Part shown: piece by piece, positions 47,147-56,559 of the stretch
How positions within the stretch are numbered: the stretch's first letter is position 1
Layout: each line of letters starts with the position of its first letter
Assembly: GCA_964593795.1 (NCBI GenBank)
Contig: CAZQJC010000048.1
Span: 1-64,000 of the forward strand
DNA from: JAHFDS01 sp964593795
GTDB lineage: Bacteria > Myxococcota_A > Polyangia > JAHFDS01
Direction of reading: 5' to 3'
Length of the DNA stretch: 64,000 bases
Made by a program: the position numbers and the translations under genes
The notes under the pieces: model-generated
Told to the model about the DNA's origin: nothing
The model's database searches: none
What the model saw: only the letters and a program-made list of their open reading frames with translations

Positions 47147-50100
47147 GTGACAGCGCTGACCGGGCCCGGGGCCGGTTCCTTTGGCCGGTTCCAGATCCTG
47201 CGGCAGCTCGGTGCCGGCGGCATGGGCGTCGTCTACGAGGCGCTCGACACCGTGCGGGGCGAAAGGGTCGCTCTCAAGACGCTGCGGCACTTCTCGCCCG
47301 AAGGCCTCGCGCAGTTCAAGCGCGAGTTCCACTCGCTGCAGGACCTGCACCATCCCAACCTGGTCAGCCTCGGAGAGCTGCTCGGCGTCGACGACCAGTG
47401 GTGCTTCACGATGGAGCTCGTCGAGGGCGTCTCGCTCCACGACTACGTGGGCTTCGCGCCATCGAGGGACCCGCCGCCCGAGGCGGCCACCGAGCGCCTC
47501 GACGTGCCCGGGCTTGCGCGAGAGAGCCCGCTTGCGCCCCCCGCTCAGGCCGCCCCGGGGCGCGCGCCGACCTTCGACGAGGCGCGGCTGCGGAGCTGCC
47601 TCGCGCAGCTCGCCGAGGCGCTGCTCGCCCTGCACGCCGCCGGCAAGATCCACCGCGACATCAAGCCGCCGAACCTGCTCGTGACGGTGAGCGGTCGGGT
47701 CGTCGTGCTCGACTTCGGGCTGGTCCAGGACGCGCAGCCGAGGATCGTGGACGGTTCTCGAGCCGCGGTGGGCACGGTCGACTACATGGCCCCGGAGCAG
47801 GCTGGTGGCGGCTCCGTGGGCGAGCCGGCGGACTGGTACGCCGTGGGCGTCCTGCTCTACGAGATCCTGACGGGCCGGCTTCCGTTCTCGGGACCGTCGG
47901 CCGACGTCCTCGAGCGGAAGCAGCGGCTCGAGCCGCCCGACCCGGGCGCCCTCGCGCCTGCGGCGCCTCGCGCGCTGTGCGAGCTGGCGGCCGCGCTCCT
48001 GCGCATCGATCCCCACCTGCGCGCGGGCGGCTTCGACATCCTCCAGGTGTGCGGCGCCTCGGTCTCCCCCGCGCGAGCGGACGCGCTCCTCGCGGGCACG
48101 GCCGACACCACGTTCATCGGGCGGGCGGCAGAGCTCGGGACGCTGCGGCAGGCCTTCACGGACATGCGCGGCGACAGGCAGGTGCTCGTGCTCGTGGAGG
48201 GGGAGTCCGGGATCGGCAAGACGGCCCTCGTGCAGCAGTTCTGCCGGGAGCTCGAAGCCGGGTCGCCCGAGGTCGTCATCCTGCGCGGACGGTGTCACGC
48301 CCAGGAGTCGGTGCCCTACAAGGCCTTCGACGGCCTGGTCGACGATCTGGCGAGCCACCTCCGCTCGATCCCGGCGGAGGAGCTCGCCGCGGTCGTTCCG
48401 AGGCGCGCCCGCCTGCTCACCCAGGTGTTCCCCGTGCTCGGGCGCGTCCCTGCCTTCGCCCAGGCACCCGCTGTCGTGCCCGTGGTCGATCCCCAGGAGC
48501 AGCGGCAACGGATGTTCACTGCGCTCCGGGAGCTGCTCGGACACCTCGCCGAACGGCGGCCTCTCGTGGCGCTCGTGGACGACGTCCAGTGGGCGGACCC
48601 GGACAGCTTCGCGATGCTGCGCGAGCTGGTGCGCGCACCAGATCCGCCGCCGCTCCTGCTCGTCGCGACCTTGCGCACGGGCGACGCGGCGCTGCCCGAG
48701 GCGCTCGCCCAGCTCGACGCCGAGCTGCGCCGGATCGCGCTCGCCGGCCTCTCGTTCGAGGAGGCTTCGCGCCTGTGCTCGCTCGTCCAGGGCACGGACG
48801 AGCGAGCGACACTGGAAAGCGACGTGGTCGCGCGGGAGGCCGCAGGGCATCCCTTCTTCGTTCGCGAGCTGGCGCGTCAGCACGGGGAGGCGCTGCCAGA
48901 GCGCCTCGAGGACGCACTCTGGGCCCGCATCGCCGCGCTCGAGCCGACCACACGTCGGCTGCTCGAGGTGATCGCCTTGCTCGGTCAGCCCATCGCCACC
49001 GAGGTCGCCATGACGGCCTCGCTGCGGCCCGACACGGACGAGCGCCCCGCGCTCGTGCAGCGCCTCGTGCGCCTGCGGACGGCCCACCTCATCCGGACGA
49101 GCGGATTCGCCGAGGGATCGCGGCTCGAGCCCTACCACGACCGCGTACGACGCGCGGTGCTCGAGCACCTGTCCTCCGACGCGCGGCGGGAGACCCACCG
49201 CCGGCTCGCGCAGGCGATCGAGCGCGCGGGGCAGGCGGAGCCCGAGATCCTGGCGGTCCACTGGCGCGGCGCGGGGGAGCCCTTGCGGGCGCTGGCGTAC
49301 GCGCGAGACGCGGCGGCGCAGGCCGAGAAGGCGCTCGCGTTCGAGCGAGCGGCGCGCCTGCACGAGCTCGTGCTCGAGCTCGGCATCCCGGCCGACGAAC
49401 AGTCCGGGGTGCTGGCGCAGCTCGGCAATGCCCTCGCGATGGCGGGGCGCGGCCCGGCGGCGGCGCGGGCGTTCCTGGAAGCCGCCAGCCGCACCTCCCA
49501 GGCGGACGGCCTCGACCTGCGCCGGCGGGCGGGCGAGCAGCTCCTCTGCTCGGGGCACATCGACGATGGGCTCACCGTCCTGCGTGGCGTGCTCGAGGCG
49601 CTCGGCCTCCGCTATCCGGAGACGCCACGTCGCGCGCTCGTGGCGCTCGTGCTCCATCGCCTCCGCTCGGCGCTCCGGGGGCTCGGCTTCGAGCTGCGCG
49701 ACGAGCACGACGTTTCCCCCGCCGAGCTCATGCGCATCGATCTGTGCTGGTCGGTCGCGCTGACGCTTGGCTTCGTCGACACCGTGCGGGGGGCTGGCTT
49801 CCAGACCCAGCACGTGCAGATGGCCCTGCGATGCGGCGAGCGGTATCGCGTCATCCGCGCACTCCTCGCCGAGGCCGGCTTCGTGTCCACCTCGGGGACG
49901 GCGGCAGGCGAGCGCCGCGCGCGGGCGCTCGTCGCCCGTGCCGCAACCCTCGTGGAGGGCGCGAGCCAGCCTCACGCGCGGGCGCACCTGCACTCGGTGC
50001 ACGCGGTGGCCACGTACCTGTGCGGCCACTTCCAGGAGTCGCTCCGGCTGGCCGAACAGGCCGAGTCGATCCTGCGCGAGCAGTGCACCGGCGTGACCTG

Positions 50101-50872
50101 GGAGATCGACACGATGGTCTACTTCCGGCTCTGCGGCCTCTACTTCACGGGCCGCCTCGCCGAGCTTGGGCGCCTCGTGCCTCGGTTCCACGCCGAAGCC
50201 ACGGACAGGGGCGATCTCTACGCCGCGGCCAACCTCTCCATCGGCCCCGTGGCCCTGATCGGGCTCGTGCGCGGCGATCCCGAGGGCACGATCCTGGCGG
50301 CCGACCGGGCGATGGCAGCCTGGTCGAAGGCGGGCGGCCACCTCCAGCACTTCAACCACCTGCTGGCCCTCGTACACGCGCACCTCTACGCCGGCCGCGG
50401 CGCCGAGGCGCTCGCGCTCCTCGAGGCGCGGTGGGGCGAGGTCGAGTCGGCGCAGCTCCTCCGGATCGGAGTCGTTCGAGTCTGGATGCTGGACCTCCGT
50501 GCGCGCGCCGCGCTGGCGCTGGGCACGCCGAGCGCCTGCGCCCGAGCGGCGCGGGACGCCCGGGCGCTCGCGCGTGAGCCGAGCGCCTGGGCGCGCGGCA
50601 GCGCCTACGTGATCGAGGCGCAGCTCGCCGCCCACGCGGGGGCAAGGGAGGGCGCGCTCGCGGCGCTCGATCGCGCCCTGGCCACGTACGCGGGCGAGCG
50701 CCTCGAGCTGCTCGCATGGGCAGCCGCCCACCGGCGCGCCGAGCTGCTCGAGGGTGCCGCGCGCGCCACGGCGCAGGCCGAGTGCGCGACCTACGCGCAG
50801 CGCGAGGGCCTGCTCGAGCCCGAGCGGCTCGTCTCGGTGTTCGCACCGCGTCCTGGGGGGGGCGTCGATTGA
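47147..50872 (+). CDS. Ser/Thr protein kinase fused to AAA ATPase/helical-repeat module (A)
   Basis: 1241 residues from GTG 47147. The kinase domain has glycine loop GAGGMG (22-27), K44, H169-R170-D171 and D189-F190-G191. An insertion of about 45 Pro/Ala-rich residues lies between the hinge and the catalytic loop. An AAA ATPase follows, with Walker A GESGIGKT (352-359) and a Walker B-like PLVALVDDVQWAD. A long helical/TPR-like repeat region fills the C-terminal half. The layout resembles PknK-type kinase-ATPase regulators. The stop overlaps the TTG of its paralogue. Probably senses a signal through the repeat region and phosphorylates an FHA partner. Confidence 0.88.
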   Translation: MTALTGPGAGSFGRFQILRQLGAGGMGVVYEALDTVRGERVALKTLRHFSPEGLAQFKREFHSLQDLHHPNLVSLGELLGVDDQWCFTMELVEGVSLHDYVGFAPSRDPPPEAATERLDVPGLARESPLAPPAQAAPGRAPTFDEARLRSCLAQLAEALLALHAAGKIHRDIKPPNLLVTVSGRVVVLDFGLVQDAQPRIVDGSRAAVGTVDYMAPEQAGGGSVGEPADWYAVGVLLYEILTGRLPFSGPSADVLERKQRLEPPDPGALAPAAPRALCELAAALLRIDPHLRAGGFDILQVCGASVSPARADALLAGTADTTFIGRAAELGTLRQAFTDMRGDRQVLVLVEGESGIGKTALVQQFCRELEAGSPEVVILRGRCHAQESVPYKAFDGLVDDLASHLRSIPAEELAAVVPRRARLLTQVFPVLGRVPAFAQAPAVVPVVDPQEQRQRMFTALRELLGHLAERRPLVALVDDVQWADPDSFAMLRELVRAPDPPPLLLVATLRTGDAALPEALAQLDAELRRIALAGLSFEEASRLCSLVQGTDERATLESDVVAREAAGHPFFVRELARQHGEALPERLEDALWARIAALEPTTRRLLEVIALLGQPIATEVAMTASLRPDTDERPALVQRLVRLRTAHLIRTSGFAEGSRLEPYHDRVRRAVLEHLSSDARRETHRRLAQAIERAGQAEPEILAVHWRGAGEPLRALAYARDAAAQAEKALAFERAARLHELVLELGIPADEQSGVLAQLGNALAMAGRGPAAARAFLEAASRTSQADGLDLRRRAGEQLLCSGHIDDGLTVLRGVLEALGLRYPETPRRALVALVLHRLRSALRGLGFELRDEHDVSPAELMRIDLCWSVALTLGFVDTVRGAGFQTQHVQMALRCGERYRVIRALLAEAGFVSTSGTAAGERRARALVARAATLVEGASQPHARAHLHSVHAVATYLCGHFQESLRLAEQAESILREQCTGVTWEIDTMVYFRLCGLYFTGRLAELGRLVPRFHAEATDRGDLYAAANLSIGPVALIGLVRGDPEGTILAADRAMAAWSKAGGHLQHFNHLLALVHAHLYAGRGAEALALLEARWGEVESAQLLRIGVVRVWMLDLRARAALALGTPSACARAARDARALAREPSAWARGSAYVIEAQLAAHAGAREGALAALDRALATYAGERLELLAWAAAHRRAELLEGAARATAQAECATYAQREGLLEPERLVSVFAPRPGGGVD

Positions 50873-53800
50873 CCCTGGGAACGGCCCCGCGTCACGTCTA
50901 CGGGCGCTTCGAGGTCCTGCGCCAGCTGGGTGCGGGTGGCATGGGGATCGTGTACGAGGCCCTCGACACCGCGTGTGGCGAGCGCGTCGCGCTCAAGACC
51001 TTGAGGCGCTTCACACCCGAGGCGCTCGCGCTCTTCAAGCGCGAGTTCCAGCTCCTCCACGACCTGCATCATCCCCACCTGGTCAGCCTCGGCGAGCTCC
51101 TCGGGATGGACGAGCAGTGGGCGTTCACGATGGAGCTCGTCGAGGGAGAGCGCTTCCACGACTTCGTCCGCTTCGAGCGCGCGCAGCCGATCCCGGAGTC
51201 TCCGACGATGGACCTGCGCGGAGGCGGTCCGCCGGCGGCGTCTCCGAGCGCCGCCCTGACCGGCGGGGCGCGCTTCGACGAGGCGAGGCTGCGCCAATGC
51301 CTGCGCCAGATCGCGGACGCGCTGCTGGCGCTGCACGACTTCGGCAGGGTCCACCGGGACATCAAGCCCTCAAACCTCCTCGTGGCCCACGGTGGGCGCG
51401 TGGTGGTCCTCGATTTCGGCCTGGTCCAGGAGGCGCAGCGGTGGTGCGACGACAGCCCGACCGATCAGCGCGGCACCGTCGACTACATGGCCCCCGAGCA
51501 AGCGGCCGGCCAGGCGGTGGGCTCCGAGGCCGACTGGTATGCCGTCGGCGTGCTCCTCTACGAGGTGCTCACCGGGGCGCCCCCCTTCCGGGGCGCTCCG
51601 TCCGAGGTCCTCGAGAGAAAGCAGCGTCTCGAAGCGGAGCCCCCCAGCGCGCACGCGCCCGGTGCCCCGCGAGACCTGTGCGACCTGGCGGCTTCGCTCT
51701 TGCGGCTCGATCCGAGCGCGCGCGCCGGCGGCTTCGATGTCCTCCACGTGTGCGGGGCCCCGGTGGGCGCGCCACGCTCCCGGTCCTCTTCGTTCGCCAG
51801 CTCCGAGTCGACGTTCGTCGGCCGCGTTTCCGAGCTCGGGGCGCTGCGCTCCGCGTTCGAGGACACCCGGCGCGATCGCCTGGTCGTGGTCCTGCTCGAG
51901 GGGGAGTCCGGCATTGGCAAGACCGCGCTCGAGCGGCGCTTTTGCGCCGAGCTCGCGCGCGAGGTTCCGGGGCTGCTGGTTCTGCGGGGCCGCTGCCACG
52001 CGCAGGAGTCCGTGCCATTCAAGGCCTTCGACGGCATCGTGGACGACCTGTCCGCGAGCTTGCGCCAGCTCTCCGGCACCGCGGCGGCCGCGCTCGTGCC
52101 GCGGCGCGCGAGCTTGATCGTGCAAGCGTTCCCCGTGCTGGGCCGCGTGCCAGCGTTCGCCGAGTCACCGCAGGCGTCGGCCGTGATCGATCCGCAGGAG
52201 CGCCGCCAGCGCGTGTTCGCCGCCTTCCGGGAGCTCCTGGGGCGGCTCGCCGAGACCCGGCCCGTGATCGCGACGATCGACGATCTCCAGTGGGCCGACG
52301 AGGACAGCTTCGCGATGCTGCGCGAGCTCGTCCGTTCGCCGGATTCACCGCCGATCCTCCTGCTGGCCACCGTGCGCACGGACGATGTCGCGCTGCCCGA
52401 GGGCCTGACCTCGCTCGCCACGGACGTGCGGCGGCTGGCGATCGGCGGTCTTCCTCCCGAGGACGCCGCGCGCCTGTGCGCGCTCGTCCGGGGCGGCGAG
52501 CACGGGATCGACGCGGCCGTGGTGGCGCGCGAGGCGCTGGGGCATCCCCTGTTCGTGCGCGAGCTCGCTCGCCATCCGGCCGGAGAGCATCCCGTTCGGC
52601 TCGAGGACGCGCTCTGGACCCGGATCGCCGACCTCGAGCCCGAGGTGCGACGCCTGCTCGAGGTGATCGCGGTGGCCGGGCGACCCGTCGCGGCCGAGGT
52701 CGCGATCTCGGCCGCCCTCCGCGATGCGGGGGCGCAGCGGCCCGACAGCATCAAGCGCCTGGTCGCGCTGCGCGCCGAGAGCCTCGTGCGCTCCATCGGG
52801 ATGGGGCGCGCCGCACGCCTCGAGCCGTATCACGATCGCGTGCGGCGAGCCGTGGTCGAGCACCTGTCGCCCGAGGCCCGGTCGGCGATCCATCGGGGCC
52901 TCGCCGTGGCCCTCGAGGGTACGGGTGATGCGGAGGCCGAGTCGCTCGCGCTGCACTGGCGCGGCGCCGGAGAGCCAGGGAGGGCGTTCGCCTACGCGCT
53001 TCGCGCTGCCGAGGAGTCCGCGCAGGCGCTGGCGTTCGACCGATCCGCGCGCCTGTATCGCATGGCGCTGGAGCTGGACGCGGCGGCGGCCGAGCGCGGC
53101 GGACTGCTCGCGCGCCTCGGCACCGTCCTGTCGATGGGCGGTCGCGGCCCCGAGGCGGCGGGGGCCCTTCTGGCAGCGGCGAGCGCGGCGAGCGCGGCGG
53201 ACGCGGTGGATCTGCGGCGGCGGGCCGGGGAACAGCTCCTGCGCTCGGGGCACATCGACGAGGGGCTGGCGACGCTGCGCACGGTGCTCGAGGCGGCGGG
53301 TCTCCGGTATCCGTCGACACCCGTCCGGGCGCTCGTCTCCCTCGGCCTGCAGCGTGCCCGCATGCGGCTGCGCGGAACCCGCTTCTCGCCCAGGGATCCC
53401 GGCGAGATCGCCCCCGCGGAGCTGGCGCGACTCGATCTGTGCTGGGCCGTCGCGCTCAACCTCGCCTTCGTCGATCCCATCCGGAGCGCGGACTTCCACT
53501 GCCGCTATCTGCTCCGGGCCCTGCGATGCGGCGAGCCGGCGCGGATCGCGCGAGGGTTCATGATCGAGGCTGGCTACCTCGCGGCGCAGGGGCCCGCCGT
53601 GGCCCCTCGTGCTCGCGCGCTGCTCGACCGCGCGGCCGCGCTCCTGGTGGGCCCCGAGCGCCCGCAGTTGCTCGCCGAGCTCGACTCGGTGCGCGGGCTC
53701 GTCGCTTACCTGGCAGGAGACTTCTCGGGATCGATCGAGATCTTTGCCCGGTGTGAGCGAATCTTCCGCGAGCGGTGCGTCGGCGTCGCCTTCGAGCTCG

Positions 53801-54543
53801 ACAGCACCGTGTACCTGCGAATGTGTGCCCTCTACTTCACGGGCCGCCTGGGCGAGCTGGTGCGGCAGGTGCCCGAGCTCCATGCCGAGGCCACGGAGCG
53901 CGGCGACCAGTACGCCGCGGCGAACCTCTGCATCGGCCCGCCGAGCGTGATCTGGCTGGTGCGCGACGACCCGACGGGCGCGAGGCGCGCTGCCGACGAG
54001 GCGATGGCAGCCTGGTCCAGGTCCGGCGGCCACCTCCAGCACTTCAACCACATGCTGGCCATCGTGCACGCGCTGCTGTACGAGCGCCGCGGGCAGGAGG
54101 CGCTGGCGCTCGTCCAGGCGAGCTGGCGCACCCTCTCGAGGGCCCAGCTGTTGCGCATCGCCATCGTGCGCACGTGGATGCACGACCTTCGCGCACGCGC
54201 CGCGCTCGCGGTGGGCACGTCGGCCGCGCTCGCCCAGGCTGGGCACGACGCGAGGGCGCTCTCGCGTCAGCCCGGGGCGATGGCCCGCGGCCTGGGCGCG
54301 CTCGTGACCGCGCTGGTGTGCGCGCGCACCGGGGAACGCCTCAGGGCGGTCGCCCACCTCGAAGCGGCCGCGTCGATGTTCGAGGCGGAGCACCTCGAGC
54401 TGCTCGCGTGGGCCGCGGAGCGGAGGCTGGCCGAGCTGGTCACAGGAGACCGCGCCACCGCGCTCGAGCGTCGCTCGGACGACTATGTGCAGGCACATGC
54501 GATCGTGCAGCCCGGCCGGCTGTGCGCCGTGTTCGCGCCATGA
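50869..54543 (+). CDS. Ser/Thr protein kinase fused to AAA ATPase/helical-repeat module (B)
   Basis: 1224 residues from TTG 50869, which overlaps the previous stop (TTGA). Paralogue of kinase A along its whole length, including the Pro/Ala insertion. Glycine loop GAGGMG (21-26), catalytic HRD at 162-164, DFG at 182-184, Walker A GESGIGKT from 345, and the TPR-like tail. All kinase and ATPase residues are intact, so both copies should be active. The pair is a recent-looking tandem duplication kept as an operon, with the FHA activator 31 bases downstream. Confidence 0.88.
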   Translation: MTLGTAPRHVYGRFEVLRQLGAGGMGIVYEALDTACGERVALKTLRRFTPEALALFKREFQLLHDLHHPHLVSLGELLGMDEQWAFTMELVEGERFHDFVRFERAQPIPESPTMDLRGGGPPAASPSAALTGGARFDEARLRQCLRQIADALLALHDFGRVHRDIKPSNLLVAHGGRVVVLDFGLVQEAQRWCDDSPTDQRGTVDYMAPEQAAGQAVGSEADWYAVGVLLYEVLTGAPPFRGAPSEVLERKQRLEAEPPSAHAPGAPRDLCDLAASLLRLDPSARAGGFDVLHVCGAPVGAPRSRSSSFASSESTFVGRVSELGALRSAFEDTRRDRLVVVLLEGESGIGKTALERRFCAELAREVPGLLVLRGRCHAQESVPFKAFDGIVDDLSASLRQLSGTAAAALVPRRASLIVQAFPVLGRVPAFAESPQASAVIDPQERRQRVFAAFRELLGRLAETRPVIATIDDLQWADEDSFAMLRELVRSPDSPPILLLATVRTDDVALPEGLTSLATDVRRLAIGGLPPEDAARLCALVRGGEHGIDAAVVAREALGHPLFVRELARHPAGEHPVRLEDALWTRIADLEPEVRRLLEVIAVAGRPVAAEVAISAALRDAGAQRPDSIKRLVALRAESLVRSIGMGRAARLEPYHDRVRRAVVEHLSPEARSAIHRGLAVALEGTGDAEAESLALHWRGAGEPGRAFAYALRAAEESAQALAFDRSARLYRMALELDAAAAERGGLLARLGTVLSMGGRGPEAAGALLAAASAASAADAVDLRRRAGEQLLRSGHIDEGLATLRTVLEAAGLRYPSTPVRALVSLGLQRARMRLRGTRFSPRDPGEIAPAELARLDLCWAVALNLAFVDPIRSADFHCRYLLRALRCGEPARIARGFMIEAGYLAAQGPAVAPRARALLDRAAALLVGPERPQLLAELDSVRGLVAYLAGDFSGSIEIFARCERIFRERCVGVAFELDSTVYLRMCALYFTGRLGELVRQVPELHAEATERGDQYAAANLCIGPPSVIWLVRDDPTGARRAADEAMAAWSRSGGHLQHFNHMLAIVHALLYERRGQEALALVQASWRTLSRAQLLRIAIVRTWMHDLRARAALAVGTSAALAQAGHDARALSRQPGAMARGLGALVTALVCARTGERLRAVAHLEAAASMFEAEHLELLAWAAERRLAELVTGDRATALERRSDDYVQAHAIVQPGRLCAVFAP

Positions 54544-54574
54544 CCGGGGCTGACCGGCTAGACTGAGCCTGCGG

Positions 54575-56398
54575 ATGTCTCACTCCGGCGACACCGAACC
54601 GGTCACCCCCGAAGAGCGCCCCGACCCACGGCTCCACCACGAGCGCCTGGCGCTCCGCGTCCTGCTCGATGGCGCACTCGCCACCCACCCGTTGCCGAGC
54701 GACGGCAAGCTGACGATCGGGCGCGCCTCTGGCGCCGACCTGCGCATCGATCACCCGTCGGTGTCGCGGCGCCACGCCGAGCTGCGCGTGGGTCCGGTCG
54801 TGTGGATCGAGGACGTCGGCAGCGCGAACGGCACCCGCGTCGGAGAGCGGGTCCTCCGGAGCGGCGAGGCCATCGAGCTCGCGATCGATCAGCCCGTGCA
54901 GATCGGCTCCGCGCTGCTCGTCCTGCAGCATGGCGTCTCCGCGGGGCGTCCGCGCCGCATCTGGAGCCACGGCTTCTTCGAGGCGCGCCTCGAGGAGGAG
55001 TGCGCGCGCGCCGAGCGCACCGGTCAGACCTTCGCGGTGATGCGCGTGGCCGGAGATCCGGGCGTGAACCTGCGCGTGCTCGAGGAGCGGGTCTCGCGGC
55101 TCTTGCGCGCCGGGGACGTCGTCGCGCAGTACGGTCCGGGTGAGCTCGAGGCGATCCTGCCGGCGATCGCACCCACGGACGCGGCCGCGGTGCGGGACAA
55201 GATCGCGGTCGAGCTGGCGACGGCCGGCCTGCCGGCCCGGCTCGGGCTGTCGTCGTTCCCGCGCGAGGGGCGCACGCCCGAGGAGCTCGTGGCTGTCGCA
55301 GGCCGCCAGGCGCACCCCCCGGCGACCGCCGACGGTCCGGGCGAGGTGCGGCTCGGCGGCGCGATGGCGCGGCTGGCCCCGCTCATCGAGCGCGTCGCGC
55401 AGGGGAACATCACCGTGCTGCTGCTCGGCGAGACAGGCGTGGGCAAGGAGGTCCTCGCGGGCGTCATCCACCGCACGAGCCCCCGGAGCGCGCGGCCCTT
55501 CGTGGCCATCAACTGCGCGTCGCTCTCGGAGGCGCTGCTGGAGAGCGAGCTCTTCGGGTTCGAGCGCGGGGCCTTCACGGGCGCTTCGCAGGCCAAGCTC
55601 GGGCTCATCGAGAGCGCCGACGGCGGCACTGTCTTCCTCGACGAGATCGGCGAGCTCCCGCTGTCCCTGCAGGCCAAGCTCCTGCGCGTCCTGCAGGAGC
55701 ACACGGTGCAGCGCATCGGCGCGCTGCGACCCAGGCCCGTCAGCGTACGGTTCGTGGCCGCCACGAACCGGGATCTCGAGGCCGAGGTGGCCCGCGGCCA
55801 CTTCCGCGCCGACCTCTTCTTCCGGCTCAACGCCGTCTCCCTCGTCATCCCGCCGCTGCGCGAGCGGCGTGATGAGATCCCCACGCTCACGACGAGCTTC
55901 CTGCGAGAAGCGGCCGCGCTATACGGGCGCGTGCCACCGGCCATGTCGGAGCAGGCGGCGACGCTGCTGCTCGGCTATCCCTGGCCCGGCAACCTGCGCG
56001 AGCTCCGCAACGTCCTCGAACGAGCGGTCTTGCTCTGCACCGGGCCCCGCATCGAGCCCGAGCACCTGCCGGTCGACAAGCTGACCCAGGACGTGGTCGT
56101 GCCGGCCTTCGCGCCCGCGACGCCGCCGGCGCAGGCCAGCCCCGCCTGGGCGAGCGACCGCAACCTCACCGGGCCACCACCGACCGGGCCCGCGGATTCG
56201 CCGCAGCCGGCTCTCCGGACGCCCGATGAGACCGGGCTCCGCAGCCAGGTCCGGGAGCTCGAGCGGCAACGCATCGTGGATGCCCTCGGGCGCTGTGCCG
56301 GCAACCAGAGCCAGGCGGCCCGCCTCCTCGGCATCTCGCGACAGACGCTGATCGCCCGCATCGAGGCCTTCGGCCTGCCCCGGCCCCGCAAGGCCTGA
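54575..56398 (+). CDS. FHA-domain sigma-54 activator with GGDEF-like middle domain
   Basis: 607 residues. FHA domain (about 40-115): G49-R50, S64-x-x-H67, N85-G86-T87 for phosphothreonine binding. A degenerate GGDEF-like domain (about 145-245; QYGPGELEAILPAIA replaces the catalytic GGDEF loop). Sigma-54 AAA domain with Walker A GETGVGKE (285-292), GAFTGA (332-337), Walker B VFLDEIGE (353-360). Fis-type HTH at the C terminus (NQSQAARLLGISRQTL). It would read kinase-dependent phosphorylation and activate sigma-54 promoters, such as the one at 59903. Confidence 0.93.
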   Translation: MSHSGDTEPVTPEERPDPRLHHERLALRVLLDGALATHPLPSDGKLTIGRASGADLRIDHPSVSRRHAELRVGPVVWIEDVGSANGTRVGERVLRSGEAIELAIDQPVQIGSALLVLQHGVSAGRPRRIWSHGFFEARLEEECARAERTGQTFAVMRVAGDPGVNLRVLEERVSRLLRAGDVVAQYGPGELEAILPAIAPTDAAAVRDKIAVELATAGLPARLGLSSFPREGRTPEELVAVAGRQAHPPATADGPGEVRLGGAMARLAPLIERVAQGNITVLLLGETGVGKEVLAGVIHRTSPRSARPFVAINCASLSEALLESELFGFERGAFTGASQAKLGLIESADGGTVFLDEIGELPLSLQAKLLRVLQEHTVQRIGALRPRPVSVRFVAATNRDLEAEVARGHFRADLFFRLNAVSLVIPPLRERRDEIPTLTTSFLREAAALYGRVPPAMSEQAATLLLGYPWPGNLRELRNVLERAVLLCTGPRIEPEHLPVDKLTQDVVVPAFAPATPPAQASPAWASDRNLTGPPPTGPADSPQPALRTPDETGLRSQVRELERQRIVDALGRCAGNQSQAARLLGISRQTLIARIEAFGLPRPRKA

Positions 56399-56559
56399 AG
56401 GCACCGGGTCGAGGCTGCGGCCACGCCTGGAGCTCGCGGGTGTCAAGATCGTAGACATCATGTTGTGCACTTGTTTGACATCCTGGTGCCCAGGCGGCCG
56501 GAGATCTTGGTAACCTGTTGATCCAGCACATGGCATCCATCTTGGAGAGGTGTCTCTCC

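Noticed and set aside
47102..50731. 1209-codon minus-strand frame antisense to kinase A
   Set aside because: The + strand encodes intact kinase and ATPase motifs; the antisense frame is a by-product of high GC.
54575..56398. Active diguanylate cyclase in the FHA activator
   Set aside because: The GGDEF loop is replaced by QYGPGELE, so catalysis is unlikely; only the fold may remain.
56441..56482. TGTCAA/TTGACA inverted motif as an operator shared with the lipase promoter
   Set aside because: Similar hexamers occur at 47022 and 47036, but they also match ordinary -35 boxes and the spacing differs.
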